From Neolentinus lepideus HHB14362 ss-1 (Eukaryota; Basidiomycota; Agaricomycetes; Gloeophyllales; Gloeophyllaceae), in NCBI GenBank assembly GCA_001632425.1, contig KV425565.1, positions 386,016-450,015 on the forward strand: DNA of 64,000 bases, read 5' to 3'. The notes under the pieces are model-generated. The model was not told where the DNA came from. It was given only the letters and a program-made list of their open reading frames with translations, and searched no databases. Position numbers and translations under genes: made by a program. Shown piece by piece: positions 35,300 through 46,995 of the stretch (positions within the stretch are counted from its first letter, which is position 1; the number at the start of each line of letters is the position of its first letter).

Positions 35300-35579
35300 T
35301 CATGACTTTGTCCAGCGGAGCACGCTTCCTACCAGAAAGCCTGATTCAAAACACTATCACAATGAGTGCATTCCCAGGAATCGAAAAATACTCACCCACC
35401 CCTAGAGCACCCATAACTCTCTTGCCCATGATCGACCCAGGATGATGCGCTCTAGACATATTTAGGGCGTATGCACCTGTAGCTGCTAGAGCACCTGAGC
35501 CAATAATACGGCACGCAAGACACTCCTGTTGAGACTGTTCTACAATGTCAAGTGTTTGCGATTTTTGACCGTCACTCAT
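35300..35579 (-). CDS. Small membrane protein, DMAC1-like (DUF4536-like)
   Basis: Two exons, 35396-35579 and 35300-35340, joined across a 55-nt intron (GTGAGT donor), encode 74 aa. The sequence shows a Cys pair in CLACRIIGSG, then a hydrophobic segment GALAATGAYALNMSRA, a linker HHPGSIMGKRV and a second hydrophobic segment ALGVGFLVGSVLRW. This two-helix plan with the CxxC motif is that of distal membrane-arm assembly (DMAC1/TMEM261-like) proteins of mitochondrial complex I; the role in the fungus is inferred by family. Without the second exon the ORF reads into the intron and gives a false tail, so the spliced form is preferred. Confidence 0.8.
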
Positions 35580-36837
35580 AGCGGAAGAGGGGAGGATTAT
35601 GAAGGGAGTTCAATGTTCAGCGCTGCAGCGCTTAGCAGTCGCGAAGTCCGGTCCAAGGGGCCAACGGCAAGAAAACGCGCGACGTCAACCCTGTAGAGTG
35701 AATGAGGACCCCGAGAGCCTTATGTAATGCAGAGACCACCCCCTAATTAGGCAATATGTGGCTGGAGTGATTACAAGGTGCGAGGAAACAAGTTGAATTG
35801 CAGGAGAACTGTGATGCTATGGTGCCCAGGCATCATTTAGATACAAAATAAAATTAACATACATGTTTTGAGATGCATATGAAAAGGTCTGAGTCTGTAC
35901 TATGGTGCGCAAAACTGAGACTCTTCGCACACTATAGATGTGAAATGGCTTACGGGGAGCTGGCGGATAGTCAACTTGTCGTCTGATGAAGTCTGTGCAG
36001 CGGTCTTGTCGTCTGTAGACTTGGATAATTGCTTTAATACTTAAACATTACTCTTTGGTATTATGACGATGATGGAGCACTCATTCACGGATGGTTATTT
36101 ATGATGAGTTTATGCGTCCGAGGAGGTTCAAACATGCACAGGATTATCTTTCTACATGTCTTTGGAATTGAGTAATCCAACACTTGCTTAGTTCTCATAT
36201 AATGCTACAACTCCAAGGTCTAGATCTGAAATGTACACTAATTCCCGCATCATGCATACCTTGTATCTCATTATGTGTACTACTCGCATCTGGGTTCACA
36301 GCACAGCAATAACAAGGTCTAAAAATGAGACTCCTCATTAGTGACACACATTGTTCTTCATCTTATGAGTAGAACGTACCAATATCTCGAGATGCAGCGG
36401 GCAGATTGATGCCACATGGCACAGGTGTCCAAATACGGTAGCTAGTGGCGGAGGCAAGTAGGATCGTTGCACACACCATATAATTTTGGCTTCTCATGTT
36501 AGAGATAATTGTATGCCAATGTTTTTCATATCATTTATGAGTATACTACACGCTTGTGGGGCGGCATGAAATGTTGTGGAAGGTGCCAGCCAAGATTGAA
36601 CGCTAACAGTGCAAGAAAGTGATAATATGGACCCCGGGGACCAGTCAGGGGGTTACCACCCGAGGGTTGACGTCGCCGGCAATACCCGCGTTGGCCCCTT
36701 GGTCCGGTCCAAGGTTACGCGTCGCGGCAAGAGCCGCAAGACTTGCTCTCGTTGATCATCTGGCCACCCGGTGCCCTTCGGACTGTTGGTTCGCCATCTG
36801 TAATTGAAGCATTCCAAGGATTATTCTTCAGCTACAA
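35580..36837. other. Intergenic, AT-rich
   Basis: About 1.25 kb with no coding feature; more AT-rich than its surroundings between 35820 and 36560. It may hold the promoter of the BTB gene. No repeat boundaries identified. Confidence 0.5.
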
Positions 36838-38455
36838 ATGGAGCGAATCACTCCGCCCCGCGGATCGATCGAGGAGACTTTCAAGGTGGACGTCGACCGG
36901 CTGAGAAGAACGGGCGATGAACGCATTTGTTCTCCTTATAATGAACTTGGCTGTCGTCTTGAACTTGGATCACGAGCGAACCCCAAACTTAAATTTTACT
37001 TCTACCGTAAAACAGCACAGGACTTAGGACCTTTATTCGTCTCTGTGGATCTCAGCGAAGGGGGTACGCTGCACTATCATAGCCTCGTTAGAGCCGTCCA
37101 GGTCAATCTCCCTTATGATCGCACTAAGGTTGGATCTTGGGACATGCAGGGATCATCCTTGACCATTCGCTTCACAGTAGCATGGGGAGTGGAGGGACAC
37201 CCTCACAAGGCACAACCGACTATATCCTCGGCTTTGCAGGAGTCTCTCTCCCAATCTATTACGAGAGGATTCTTTCTAGATACCAGGTTCTTTGCGTACT
37301 CTAGAAGGCAGTACTCCGGCAGGGTTGATCTGCCACGTCCTATTTACGCTAATGGCACACTTCTGAAAGAGAAAGTCCCCTATTTCGAGACCCGTAAGTT
37401 GTGTGTTTGATAGGTTCAAACAACGCGGACTGCTGATATGGATTAAAGTTCTTTCAAATGAAGGATTCTCCGAGTCTTCTCTTAGTTTGTTTGACCATGT
37501 TATCCCTGAAGGCGATCTTTTCGTCGATAACTATGATTATGCGTCCGATAGTGATCTGGAGGACGAGTTGCCTCACGAAGTCGACGTTCTTGAGGGAAGT
37601 GAGGAAGGAGAGTGGCGCTCAAAAGAGGCAAGGGACGTAGGCGGCGCAGCGGACACTGTCTTAGTTCATAGTTCTGACAGGTCAGTACGACTTCTGTTAG
37701 TGCGTCAGCTTAGTACTCATTGGCCATGCAGAGAAGATGGCTTTGAGGTTGACAGGCTAGGCATTGCTCAGCACACTGCGGCAGGAAGCGCTCCTTCTGC
37801 TCACGGTTCGCCCGGACAAACTGGTCGTACAGTGTTTGTGAAGGATGTGGCACATAAGACGTGAGTGTCACGACGCTCTGAAAACCTTCGTTCATGCTCA
37901 AACATCTTACTGTGATTAGATTTTGTGCCTTGGTACATTATCTTTACACGGGCAATGTCGAGTTCGCCCGATTAACATCTGAGGATCTCCCTTCAAATGA
38001 TACAGCAAGTAAAATCGGGAACGCCTCGCAATCTCCAACATGCTCTCCTAAGTCGATGTATCGCCTAGCAGACAAAGTAGGTCCAAGCCATATACGTAGG
38101 ATTTACTTACTCATGTTACCACAGCTTGGGCTCGAGGACCTGAAGCGACTCGCATTCGAGGGGATTCGAGCCGGTCTTTCGGAAAAGAACGTTGTGTCGG
38201 AGGCATTCACGAAGTTCACCTCGCTGTACGTCGGTCTTCGCATCGTCCCATTGACACTGACATCACTGACTCCTACACAACAGGTATGACGAGATCGCAA
38301 AGATGGAAGTCGACGTGCTGTATAAGCTGAGGCAAAGGCCGGACATCAAAGAACAGTACACGACAATCGCGCAGAAAATTGCTGAAGGCGAACTTCCACA
38401 CTCCGCCCCCATTCTCGCATCGATATTTGTCAAGATCATTGCGAATAATGATTGA
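36838..38455 (+). CDS. BTB/POZ-domain protein (Agaricomycete type)
   Basis: Five exons (36838-37393, 37449-37860, 37920-38076, 38125-38225, 38284-38455) give 465 aa. The N-terminal ~185 residues look like a beta-rich domain (PKLKFYFYRKT, LGPLFVSVDLSEGG, SSLTIRFTVAWGVEG) recalling the MATH-like region often found before BTB. Next is an acidic low-complexity loop (DYASDSDLEDELPHEVDVLE). The BTB-type end is TFCALVHYLYTGNVEFA, then MYRLADKLGLEDLKRLAFEG, followed by BACK-like helices to the C-terminus (VLYKLRQRPDI). BTB proteins usually dimerise or bring substrates to Cullin-3 ligases; the role here is unknown. Exon junctions are unambiguous and all frames close. Confidence 0.85.
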
Positions 38456-39172
38456 TACACTTGTCTCACCAGATCTTCCGTTTCTATTCTGTAGGTATTC
38501 TCAATAGCGCTCTCGGTGACCGACGTATGTACGATATCTATTTGTAACTTGCCGTGACTTCCGACGAGTGGCGTGCCGAATCCTCTCACATGTACTACTC
38601 CTTCCCTTGATCTCCAGTGCAACTGTCGAAAGCAACTTACTAGGACCTCAGTATGGGTTGATGATCTTTGACATATAGGCGCGTCTGACCGTTCTCATAT
38701 CGATCTAGGATCTGAAATATCATGGCACAACGGCATAATTTGGAAAGGTCATGACGTATACTCCGGTGCAGGACATGTTTCACAATCTTCTGGAGATATT
38801 CGATTCTCAATGATAATCTGAAGCTCAGTGACACTGGCTGCATTGCAGAACGCGAAACGAGGCCCTCAAAGATTGAGGTCGATCTAGAATAGAGGCAGAA
38901 TAATGATTGAAGTCCTTTGATGCTGCGGCATCTACGAGCAGGGGCACAAGCGTTCGAGAATTCGAGGTTCGTCACCCTGAGCTGAAATCACTCGGATTCC
39001 TACACACTCAATGTAGGTCTCCCAGGGCCGAAGACGCGACAATCATGCGGCAGTTATGGCATACCCTTCATAGACTAGCATAACGTGAGACAGTCCTGGA
39101 ACACACATGAACTTGGCGAGATATGGAGCCAAGGAATATATACGCACGACATGAAAACGATGGACGAAACAT
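38456..39172. other. Intergenic between BTB gene and RPL12 3' ends
   Basis: Minus-strand open stretches at 38263-38975 have no domain signature and partly lie opposite BTB exons. I see no supported gene. Confidence 0.45.
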
Positions 39173-39838
39173 TTACTCATCTGGCACCTCAATCTCCCCC
39201 GAGTTGATACCGTCGATGATATCGTGGGGAGGTTGGCCATCAACCGTGCACCCGACGCTCTGCGCCGTCCCAAGGATCTCCTTCGCCGCACCTGCCAAAT
39301 CCTTCGCTAATGACTTCGTCCGCATTGTCCGTGCAATCTCGAAAATCTCGTCAAGAGGAATGTTGCCAGTGTGTTTGATATTCTTGTCCTTCTTGCGGTC
39401 ACGGGGAGGCTCTTCATCGGAGTATCACGACAAGTAGCAAAATATGTACATATCACGTACCCTTCAATGCCTTAATGACAAGAGAGGATGCTGAAGGAAC
39501 GACAGACACGGCAGCTTGCCGATTTTGGATGGTGAGCTGGACAGTCACTCGCAGACCCTTCCATGCGCCGGTAGCCTTTGCGATATCTTCACCAACCTTC
39601 TTCGGTGACTACATCCGTCTCCATCCTCAGCTGTCCTGCTCTTTCCCGACCCATCTGAAAGCACGTACCAGACCAAGAGGACCGATTTTAGGTGCCAGGG
39701 CGGACGAAGAACCAACTTCACCCCCCGTTACACGGAGCTTGATGACCTTGATTTCATTGGGGTCCTAGCCGTTCACTAGATTCAATACCATCGTACAGTA
39801 GCTAGAATGGACGCAACACTCACTAACTTGGGGGCCAT
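39173..39838 (-). CDS. RPL12: 60S ribosomal protein L12 (uL11)
   Basis: Four exons (39827-39838, 39669-39764, 39461-39608, 39173-39411) sum to 495 nt, 164 aa, the usual length. uL11 sits at the base of the ribosomal stalk in the GTPase-associated centre. Sequence seen: MAPK, then [64 protein letters not shown], the C-terminal rRNA-binding helices [18 protein letters not shown] and [19 protein letters not shown]. The first exon is only 12 nt (ATG plus three codons), common in fungal ribosomal protein genes. The gene appears intact. Confidence 0.96.
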
Positions 39839-40375
39839 AGCTGCGAGTGTGTTTCCTGCCGAATGTCAGTACCAGACAAGGAGAGTGGGGAAATTATAGT
39901 TCAAACGCCGATTACCGAACTGTATAGCTTTGCTTTGAACCAGACTCCCTTTCTGGGAGCTGGTATTTTGTATTATTTGTATCCCTTTCCAATTCCAAAC
40001 CCTAACCAGAAGACAGGTATACGAGCCGCTTTGGTCAGCGCTAGACCGTACGACTATCCATTGCAAAACGAACAATAGTTTTATTTCAGGATGCTTGACG
40101 TGTTCGTCGACCGCTACCGATTGACTCTTATGTAACACAACGTTGTCCTCTTAGAATATTCCTACTTACGCCGTAGTTGACGCGGACTATCGGCCACATC
40201 TATTCTAGACACTGTCCGTTCATGCTTATTATCCCCTTTCGAGTCTTATACCCGTGCATGGGAGAGTGTCAGATTACGGTAACGTTGGTCTGGTGGCACT
40301 TTGATACACACAGTTTGTAAGTATTGATGCTTTATTTTGCCCTTTATTCACACAGGTTAGCCGAAACACAGGACA
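39839..40375. promoter_or_regulatory. Divergent intergenic region, RPL12 promoter side
   Basis: Lies between RPL12 and the aldo-keto reductase relic. A short open stretch at 39863-40078 has no domain. No element identified. Confidence 0.4.
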
Positions 40376-42156
40376 ATGCCTTACGGTGAGTGCGCCGTTG
40401 AAAATAAATGGAACAAGGCTCACTAGTTCTCTGACCTCAGTCCGTCTCGGACAGTCTGGCCTAAAGATATCCAAGATCATCGTTGGCATGATGTCCTATT
40501 GCCACAAAGGATGGGAGTCATGGGTCATTGATGACGAGCAAGAAGCCATCAAGCATGTCAAGACCGCGTACGCTGAGCCCTACACGTCTTTCAATTTGAT
40601 ACTAATGGAAGATTCGTAGGTATGAGGCAGGCATTAACGCCTTTGACACTGCAAACGTGAGTTTGTCTAGCAATCACCATCCTTTGCTCAAGCCTCGTAC
40701 AGATCTACTCCAATGGCCTATTCAAAGTTATATTAGGAAAGGGCATCAGAGAACTGAAGCTGCTCCGTGACAAAAATGTTGTCATGACCAAGGTTAGTAG
40801 CGCCCGCACGTCCTCCTGCACGCACTAAGATGGAATATGCCGCGTGTAGCTCTGTGGAGTGGTTGGAAGAACGTAGGATGAGGGTATACTAGCGAACGTG
40901 TTGGATCCCGAAGGCAACAGCTTTGTCAATCAGCATGGACTCAGTCGGAAGGTAGGTTTATTTTTAACAAAGCACATTTTCAAAATCTTATCTTCACCGC
41001 CTTCAGCCTCATTTGACTCTGTCAAACATAGCTTGGAAAGGCTTCAGCTAGACTACATAGATATTCTGCAATGTAAGTCTGCAAGTGGCCCACGCGTGTT
41101 CGTACCTACACACCTGATTATGCAGACCACCGATTTGACTGAGGAGACACCCATTGAGGAAACAGTAAGGCGCACCAAAAAGTTACAATGGATAAGAGAA
41201 GCCCACATATCTCTAGATGCAAGCTCTTCACGACGTAGTGAAAGCTGGCTACGTCCGTTACATTGGTATGAGTTCTTGCGATGCTTAGGAATGTATGTCG
41301 TCTCGCATGTCCTGTTTCAATAGTCGGATCTCACAATGCCGCTGTAGTCCACGTTATGCAGAGTGCGTGCTCGTCCCATCAGATCGCTCCCACTAAATTG
41401 ACGTCTCTTTAGACTACGCGATCAACAATAACCTGACGCCTTTCATCTCCATGCTGAACCACTATAACGTCGTCTACCGTGAGGAAGAGCGGGAAATGAT
41501 GCCAACCCTGAAAGTATGTCCCTAGACTGAAGAGGATCGTTGCAATACTTATGCATATGCGTAGCACTTTGGTGTCGGCGCCATCCCATGGTCTCCTCTT
41601 GCCTGAGGACTGGTGACCAGGCCTTTGGAGGCGCGGACCCTGACGGCACGGGGCGCCGTCGATATGTCAGTATCGTTCTCTGTGATTAGCTCTTTATTAC
41701 GATTCTCATTTCGATGAACGAAGCATACAATCTGGCTATATGGCTGGTTCCGGTAGTGCCGAGATTGTGAAACGGTCCACTGCCCTATCCTTCCCTATGA
41801 TTGCTTAGCATGTTTATGGTCCGGCATCGCAACAGCGTCGAAGAACTTGCGAAGAAGAAGGGTGTCACCATGGCTCAGATCTCGGCAGCGTGGGTGATGA
41901 GCAAGGACTGTTAGTGAATTCTACATTGGATACATTCTCCCGGAAGGTGTCGCTGCACCAATCGTCGGAACTGGAGGATATAATTAGCGAGTCTCGCGAA
42001 AGCATTTTCCTTGCAAAACTGACCTTGCTGTCTCATGTCGCAGGCGCCGTCTATATCAATCTTACTCCTGAGGAGACGGCATATCTCAAAGAGCCGTACA
42101 AGCCTCGAGAAATTTTCGGGCACGGGAAAGCCTTTAGGACTGCCTTGAAGAAGTAA
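40376..42156 (+). pseudogene. Aldo-keto reductase (NADPH-dependent, fungal) pseudogene
   Basis: Exon remnants follow a fungal aldo-keto reductase in order: VRLGQSGLKISKIIVGMMSY, YEAGINAFDTAN, IYSNGLFKVILGKGIRELK, DSVKHSLERLQLDYIDILQ, MQALHDVVKAGYVRYIG, FISMLNHYNVVYREEEREM, HFGVGAIPWSPLA, VEELAKKKGVTMAQISAAW and INLTPEETAYLKEPYKPRE. The frame is broken repeatedly: TAG at 40874-40876 in the loop after LCGVVGRT, a one-base insertion near 41138-41142 where an HRFD(D/E)ET motif should be, and TGA at 41604-41606 where relatives have Arg (PWSPLA-R-GL). A TAG at 41985-41987 may be a fourth lesion. Several intron borders remain recognisable, so this is a decayed genomic gene and not a retrocopy. It would have encoded a ~340-residue NADPH-linked oxidoreductase. 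Confidence 0.85.
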
Positions 42157-42377
42157 ACCGATAAGCTTCGATCCTCTCTTGTCACATCTTCGTATCCCCT
42201 TATTGACCTCGGCGATGTACTAGTGCGTTGTATTCGTTATGCTATATAATATATGGTACAGTTCTTCTTGAGGCAGGTAAGTCATGTGCACAGGCAAATG
42301 TGGAAGAGTGTTGAACCCCTCCGGGGAACTCGACCATTAGATGTCAAGAGACCTGCTCTTCTGATCAGTACAAACGA

Positions 42378-43042
42378 TCAAGCGCGGTATATTTCTGACT
42401 TGATCTTAATTCCCGTGAAATCGCACGTGGGGACAGTGGCATCTTCGACGTTTGCGATGCGGTCAGCGAAGCTGGACCCTCGGTCGTGGATGGCTTGAGG
42501 TAGCAGAGGCAACGTCGGCATAATATCACGTTCGATCATAAGCTATTCGAGCGCGTCAGAAATTCTGAAACTCATATCACGGAAAGGTTCACCTTGATAG
42601 CGTTACAAACCCACTGTTTTGCAGTTGACTCCTCTGTTTCTTTGGGGACTGGTACTTCTTTCAACAGTCCTGATAGCCCTATGCCCGTAGTCCCCGGATC
42701 GAGTTTAGAGATGAGAACGGCAGCTACCATCCGCTGGTCGTAGTTCAAGACTTGACTGCCTTCAAAGCACCAATATGGCATCCCTCCACGCATAACACAT
42801 TTCAGATGAAAGCGCCATGTCTGCAGCTTGTGTGGGTCTGGCTTCTTTGGAGCCATGGCCAGCACTGGGTGGAACTGTGCATTCCCTGGGCCACCTCTGT
42901 AAAAGATAAGATAGAGGCGTAGTTTGTTTCGTCGAATGCTCGATGGCTACGCAGGAGATTGAATAAAGAATGCTGAATATTCATGCAAAGAATGTCGCAC
43001 CCTTGTTAGAGCCGCAGCTTCGGAAGGCTCGGAGGGAGGCAT
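42378..43042 (-). CDS. DUF6914-like protein of unknown function
   Basis: Three exons (42951-43042, 42593-42896, 42378-42542) sum to 561 nt, 186 aa. The pattern is that of an expanded basidiomycete family I believe corresponds to DUF6914: GGPGNAQFHPVLAMAPKKP, TWRFHLKCVMRGGMPYWCFEG, QRMVAAVLISKL, LSGLLKEVPVP and KQWVCNAIK, then a tail with QAIHDRGSSFADRIANVE. No catalytic motif is known for it. The intron at 42901-42950 uses a weaker GTAGCC donor, so exon 1 (MPPSEPSEAAALTRV...) is less sure than exons 2 and 3. It lies tail-to-tail with the aldo-keto reductase relic. Confidence 0.72.
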
Positions 43043-43555
43043 GATTATGATGTCGTCAAGGTCTTGTCTGGATAAATCCAGGTGTTAACGGTAAGTGAAC
43101 GTTTAAATGGTCCATACAGCGCTTCCAGTTTAATAAGTATAGGGAGCAAGTCGTAATCCAATTGTCTATGGATCAGTTGCAGTGCCCTCCTGAACAATTG
43201 ACTTGATCGCCCTAATTGTATATAGATAGTCGGCTGGCGCTTGAGGCAACTTTCGATACAAAAGATGGAACAGCCTCCTTGACCATCCGGTTATACGGAG
43301 GCCTAAGTTCCGACTCTTCGTGATAGTTCTAGATCTTGGACCGAATTCACATTCAGTGCGCACATTCCTTCAAATCACCAACTCTATATAGCATTTCATA
43401 TGCCAAGTCGCTCATTATTATAGTTCAATTTCGGAGAAAGCTTGCTTGCTTCCGCGACGCAATAGAGTTCACACGTGCTGTGCCCGTACTAATAGCCCAC
43501 CAGCTCCCACTTCTCGAGAAAACCACTAGACCCCCACCTCTCATCAACGCCGGCC
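43043..43555. promoter_or_regulatory. Divergent intergenic region
   Basis: Lies between the DUF6914-like gene (-) and the nitrilase (+). No coding feature supported. Confidence 0.4.
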
Positions 43556-44633
43556 ATGCAAACAGGTACGATACGCGTCGGTGCCGTCCAAGCAGAGCCA
43601 GTCTGGTGGGACTTGCAAGGGTGCGTCGCAAAGACCGTCGAGATTATTCAAGAAGCAGGCAAGAAGGAGATCAAGATCTTGGGCTTCCCGGAAGTGTGGA
43701 TTTGCGGGTACGCATGGTAATATCTTCGCGAGCCTCTTCATATCCTTGCGGATTGCTGACGAGCTATAAGTCAGGCCACTCTGGGTATCGCCTGCAGTTG
43801 CAAACTTCCCGTTTACGTCGGAGTACATGCAGAACTCCATGTCTCGCGACTCGCCGGAAATGGAGCGCATCAAAGCTGCCTGTAGAGAAGCTGATGTCTT
43901 TGCGGTGGTGGGATACAGTGAGCGAGATGGGGGAAGCATCTACATATCTCAGGCCTTCATATCCAATGAAGGCAAGCTCGTCCACAACCGCCGAAAGATC
44001 AAACCAACCCATGTCGAGCGCACGCTCTGGGGTGATGGGCAGGCCGACTCACTCAAGACGGTTGTGGATACGCCTTACGGGAAGCTCGGCGCGCTGAATT
44101 GCTGGGAGAATTTCCAGCCGCTCCTGCGATACCATGAGTATAGCGAGGGTGCACAAATTCATGTAGCTGGTTGGCCGCCGTGCCCCTGGCATCCAAGGGA
44201 CGTAAAAGGTTCCTATATGTACAGCATGTCGGGAGAGGCCAACCAGAGAATTAGCCAGAATGCTGCGATGGAAGGACAGATGTTCGTTCTCTGTTCAACG
44301 CAGATCCTGAAAGAGAAGAGCCACGAGAAGCTAGACATGCAAGGAAAAGGCTTATTCCATGGCGTGAGTCTGCTTTGGGGCTGTGAGAATATTCAACTCA
44401 CCGATCGTGCGCAGGACGCAGGTGGATTCGCCATGATATTCGGACCTGACGGTTCACTCCTGGCGGAACCGCTGGGGCACGGGGAGGAGGGCATCCTCCA
44501 AGCTGATATCGACTTGAGGACCATCGACGCTGCTAAAAACCTGTGTGATGCCGTGGGGCACTATTCACGCCCTGACTTACTGTCCCTCACAGTTAACACT
44601 AAGCCCGCAAAGCAGGTCCGGTACACCGAGTAG
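43556..44633 (+). CDS. Nitrilase (aliphatic/aromatic nitrilase or cyanide-hydratase group)
   Basis: Two exons (43556-43716 and 43775-44633, 58-nt intron) give 339 aa, a normal nitrilase length. The enzyme hydrolyses nitriles to acids and ammonia. The Glu-Lys-Cys triad is present: Glu46 in LGFPEVW, Lys128 in [12 protein letters not shown] and Cys163 in [13 protein letters not shown]. Other family marks are [13 protein letters not shown] at the start, [14 protein letters not shown], and [19 protein letters not shown] before the C-terminal tail [13 protein letters not shown] at the catalytic Cys fits the nitrilase/cyanide hydratase branch and not amidases. Whether the substrate is an arylacetonitrile, beta-cyano-alanine or HCN cannot be told by eye. 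No signal peptide, so cytosolic. Confidence 0.93.
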
Positions 44634-45196
44634 CAAAAGCGAGTATAACGGTGCGCAAAACTGATCATGATCATTTACAAGGACTCTGGAGCAGTAGCTG
44701 ACAGATGAGAGGGGTGTGTAAGAGTAGCAAAATACCTTTGTAAATTCGCTAGTGACATGAATAAACACTTGACGCCGAAAGACGCAACATTCACGGATAT
44801 GTCGCATCGTACGATCGAGTTCGATGATCTTGGGTTGTCACCGGTATATGAGACATGGAGATGTGTGCAATCGAGGGATTCTAGGGATGGCATGCGCCAA
44901 CAGATTTGCCATGACTTGGGTGAATGAATCAAGAATGATATGCTGGAACAATTAATGTCTCTTCAACGCAACTTCAACAGATTAACTGGCCTGAAACAAC
45001 CATGCTTGCCTTTCTGTAGCTGACGCTGGTGTGTGGTAGAAGAAGACAGATATACGAATTGGAATTACGGAGCCAAAACGCCTGAGTGAGGTCTGACGTA
45101 AAGACCGCCCGGTTTGGCAGTCTTCAAAATCGCAGTAGAACACCTTTTTCATCAGGCCATCACTGCTTGGCTGAAGGCTCAGCTTGCGATGGGTGG
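44634..45196. other. Intergenic
   Basis: No gene recognised; short ORFs on the minus strand lack features. Contains the probable promoter of the cyclin gene. Confidence 0.45.
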
Positions 45197-46269
45197 ATGG
45201 AATCCTCAGAGAGGATCGAGTTGCCGGCTTCGTTTGAAGATGTTAGCATAGACCACTTGGTAGTTCTCATAGGTGCGTTCTTTTGGCCCTGATCTCGAAG
45301 GATTGTAATTCTAATACGCAACGATGAAGCCGACATGCTTGAACGATTAATTGCGCATAATGATCAAATCCCACTAGTTCCGTGCGTGTGTCCTTTATAT
45401 CACTTGCAGTGATGATACTCAGCATGTTCTTGAAGCAGTGAAGGTCTAACTCGATTCCACTCTCGATCATCCCCCAACATCTCGGTCTTGGAATATTTAC
45501 GGCGGATCGTCAGGTTCACCAACGTCGAGGTACGTTGTGTGTCCTTCGCTTCAGTGCTAAGCATTAATATAAGCGCACAGAAATTATGCTTGATACTCAC
45601 TTTACATTACATCGATCAAATATGCGCTCGGATGCCCCTATTCACCATCTCATCTTTGACCGCTCATCGGTTCATCGTCGCCTCAGTCACTGTATCAAGT
45701 AAGGCATACTGTGATGCCTTTTGTACCAATGCGTACTACGCAAAAGTGGGCGGAATATCAGTCGTTGAACTGAACGTCCTGGAGAGGGAGTTCCTCCGGA
45801 TAATCGACTGGCATCTTATGGTTAGCACCAATTTCTTTTCCCATCCCTCCACTTCTCCATCTTTTCAGCCTGCCCACCAAGTATCTGGCATATAGGGCTA
45901 AAATATATTGTCGGTCATTCCGGTCGTCTTCTCTTCTCCCCCTTTCTCTGTCAGTGCACCGGCGAATTGTTACAGGAATACTACGTCAATCTCGTCCGGA
46001 CGCACAGCAGCGGCAAATTCGTGATCCCAGTCACGACGCAGCAATCCTCGAGCGGCTCGTCCGATAGCGAAATCGAAGTCGACAGTAGCCATTCTCGGCC
46101 GATGTCTCCCATGGAGAGCAATGCTCCTGCGGGAGGCCACCAGGTGCCACACGGAGCGTCCACCATTTTAATCGACACTGTAACCTTATCACCACAACCA
46201 TCGCATGGACCCACCATCGAGCAAAACATGGCCTTCGCAGCGCTCCGCGAATCTATGGATCAATCATGA
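45197..46269 (+). CDS. Pho80/PCL-like cyclin
   Basis: Five exons (45197-45272, 45330-45381, 45439-45529, 45581-45820, 45955-46269) give 257 aa. The cyclin-box region of the PHO80 class is clear: DMLERLIAHNDQIP, LTRFHSRSSPNISVLEYLRR, LILTLHYIDQICARMP, SSLTAHRFIVASVTVSSKA, YAKVGGISVVELNVLEREF and IDWHLMCTGELLQEYYVNLV. Such cyclins partner with a Pho85-type CDK in phosphate sensing, glycogen metabolism or cell-cycle control. The last ~90 residues are Ser/Pro-rich and probably disordered. The open frame runs upstream of the chosen ATG (45197) to 45086, so a longer N-terminus is possible. The acceptor before GLTRF was chosen because only it keeps the frame. Confidence 0.88.
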
Positions 46270-46995
46270 CGGATGGTGCTAGAGTGGTGCGATAGATGCA
46301 AATGACTGTAGGAGACGCAATCAGTGGGAACGACTCATATCAGTTGATATGTTGGTCATCATGATCCGCTAGGAGGAAGGAACTCGAACAATTGATTACA
46401 GGTAATACAATGCACCCAGTATGTATCTGTATCGATAAGTAAAGCACATGATGAATGCAAGCAATTGCAATACGGTGACTGAGCAAGTGCAAATATTGAT
46501 GTATGCTACGTTTGGAGGGCTGTCTAAAGGCTTCAGGAAGGCAAATTAAATAGTCCGATGAGAAAAAGAAGAAAAACGATAGAGAACGACGTTTGCAGGT
46601 ATCAGAGATGCCTTTGGGATGAGAGAATAACTAGTGCACAACTTCATACTGAGGATGAAGAGAAGCGGTGGAGACCGACATTGACGATTATGAGAGACTT
46701 GACAGCCAAAGCTCTTCCGTTGACATAACACACCAACGTTGATCTCTCGGGACCGTAGAGTTATCAATACAACGCGATACGCGAATGCCAGAACCCGTAC
46801 CGCGCACATACAGCCCTCCAAAAAACACAACGCGACAAACGGACTTGCAATTTCGCTCACTTCATCACCACTACAAACGACGTAACTGCAACGGCTCAAG
46901 GAGGAGATTGTGGGATGAGGAGGGATTGAGAGTAATATGGATGTTGGGGGGCGGTGAGAGGAGAAGGTGTGAAACAAGGAGCAGGAGCGAGGAAT
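46270..46995. other. Intergenic between convergent 3' ends
   Basis: No gene supported. The minus-strand ORF 46546-46977 is low-complexity and lacks features; it lies in the 3' flank of the kinase gene. Confidence 0.45.

Noticed and set aside
40874..40876. Reading the in-frame TAG of the aldo-keto reductase as recoding
   Set aside because: At least two further lesions in the same gene make decay the simpler explanation.
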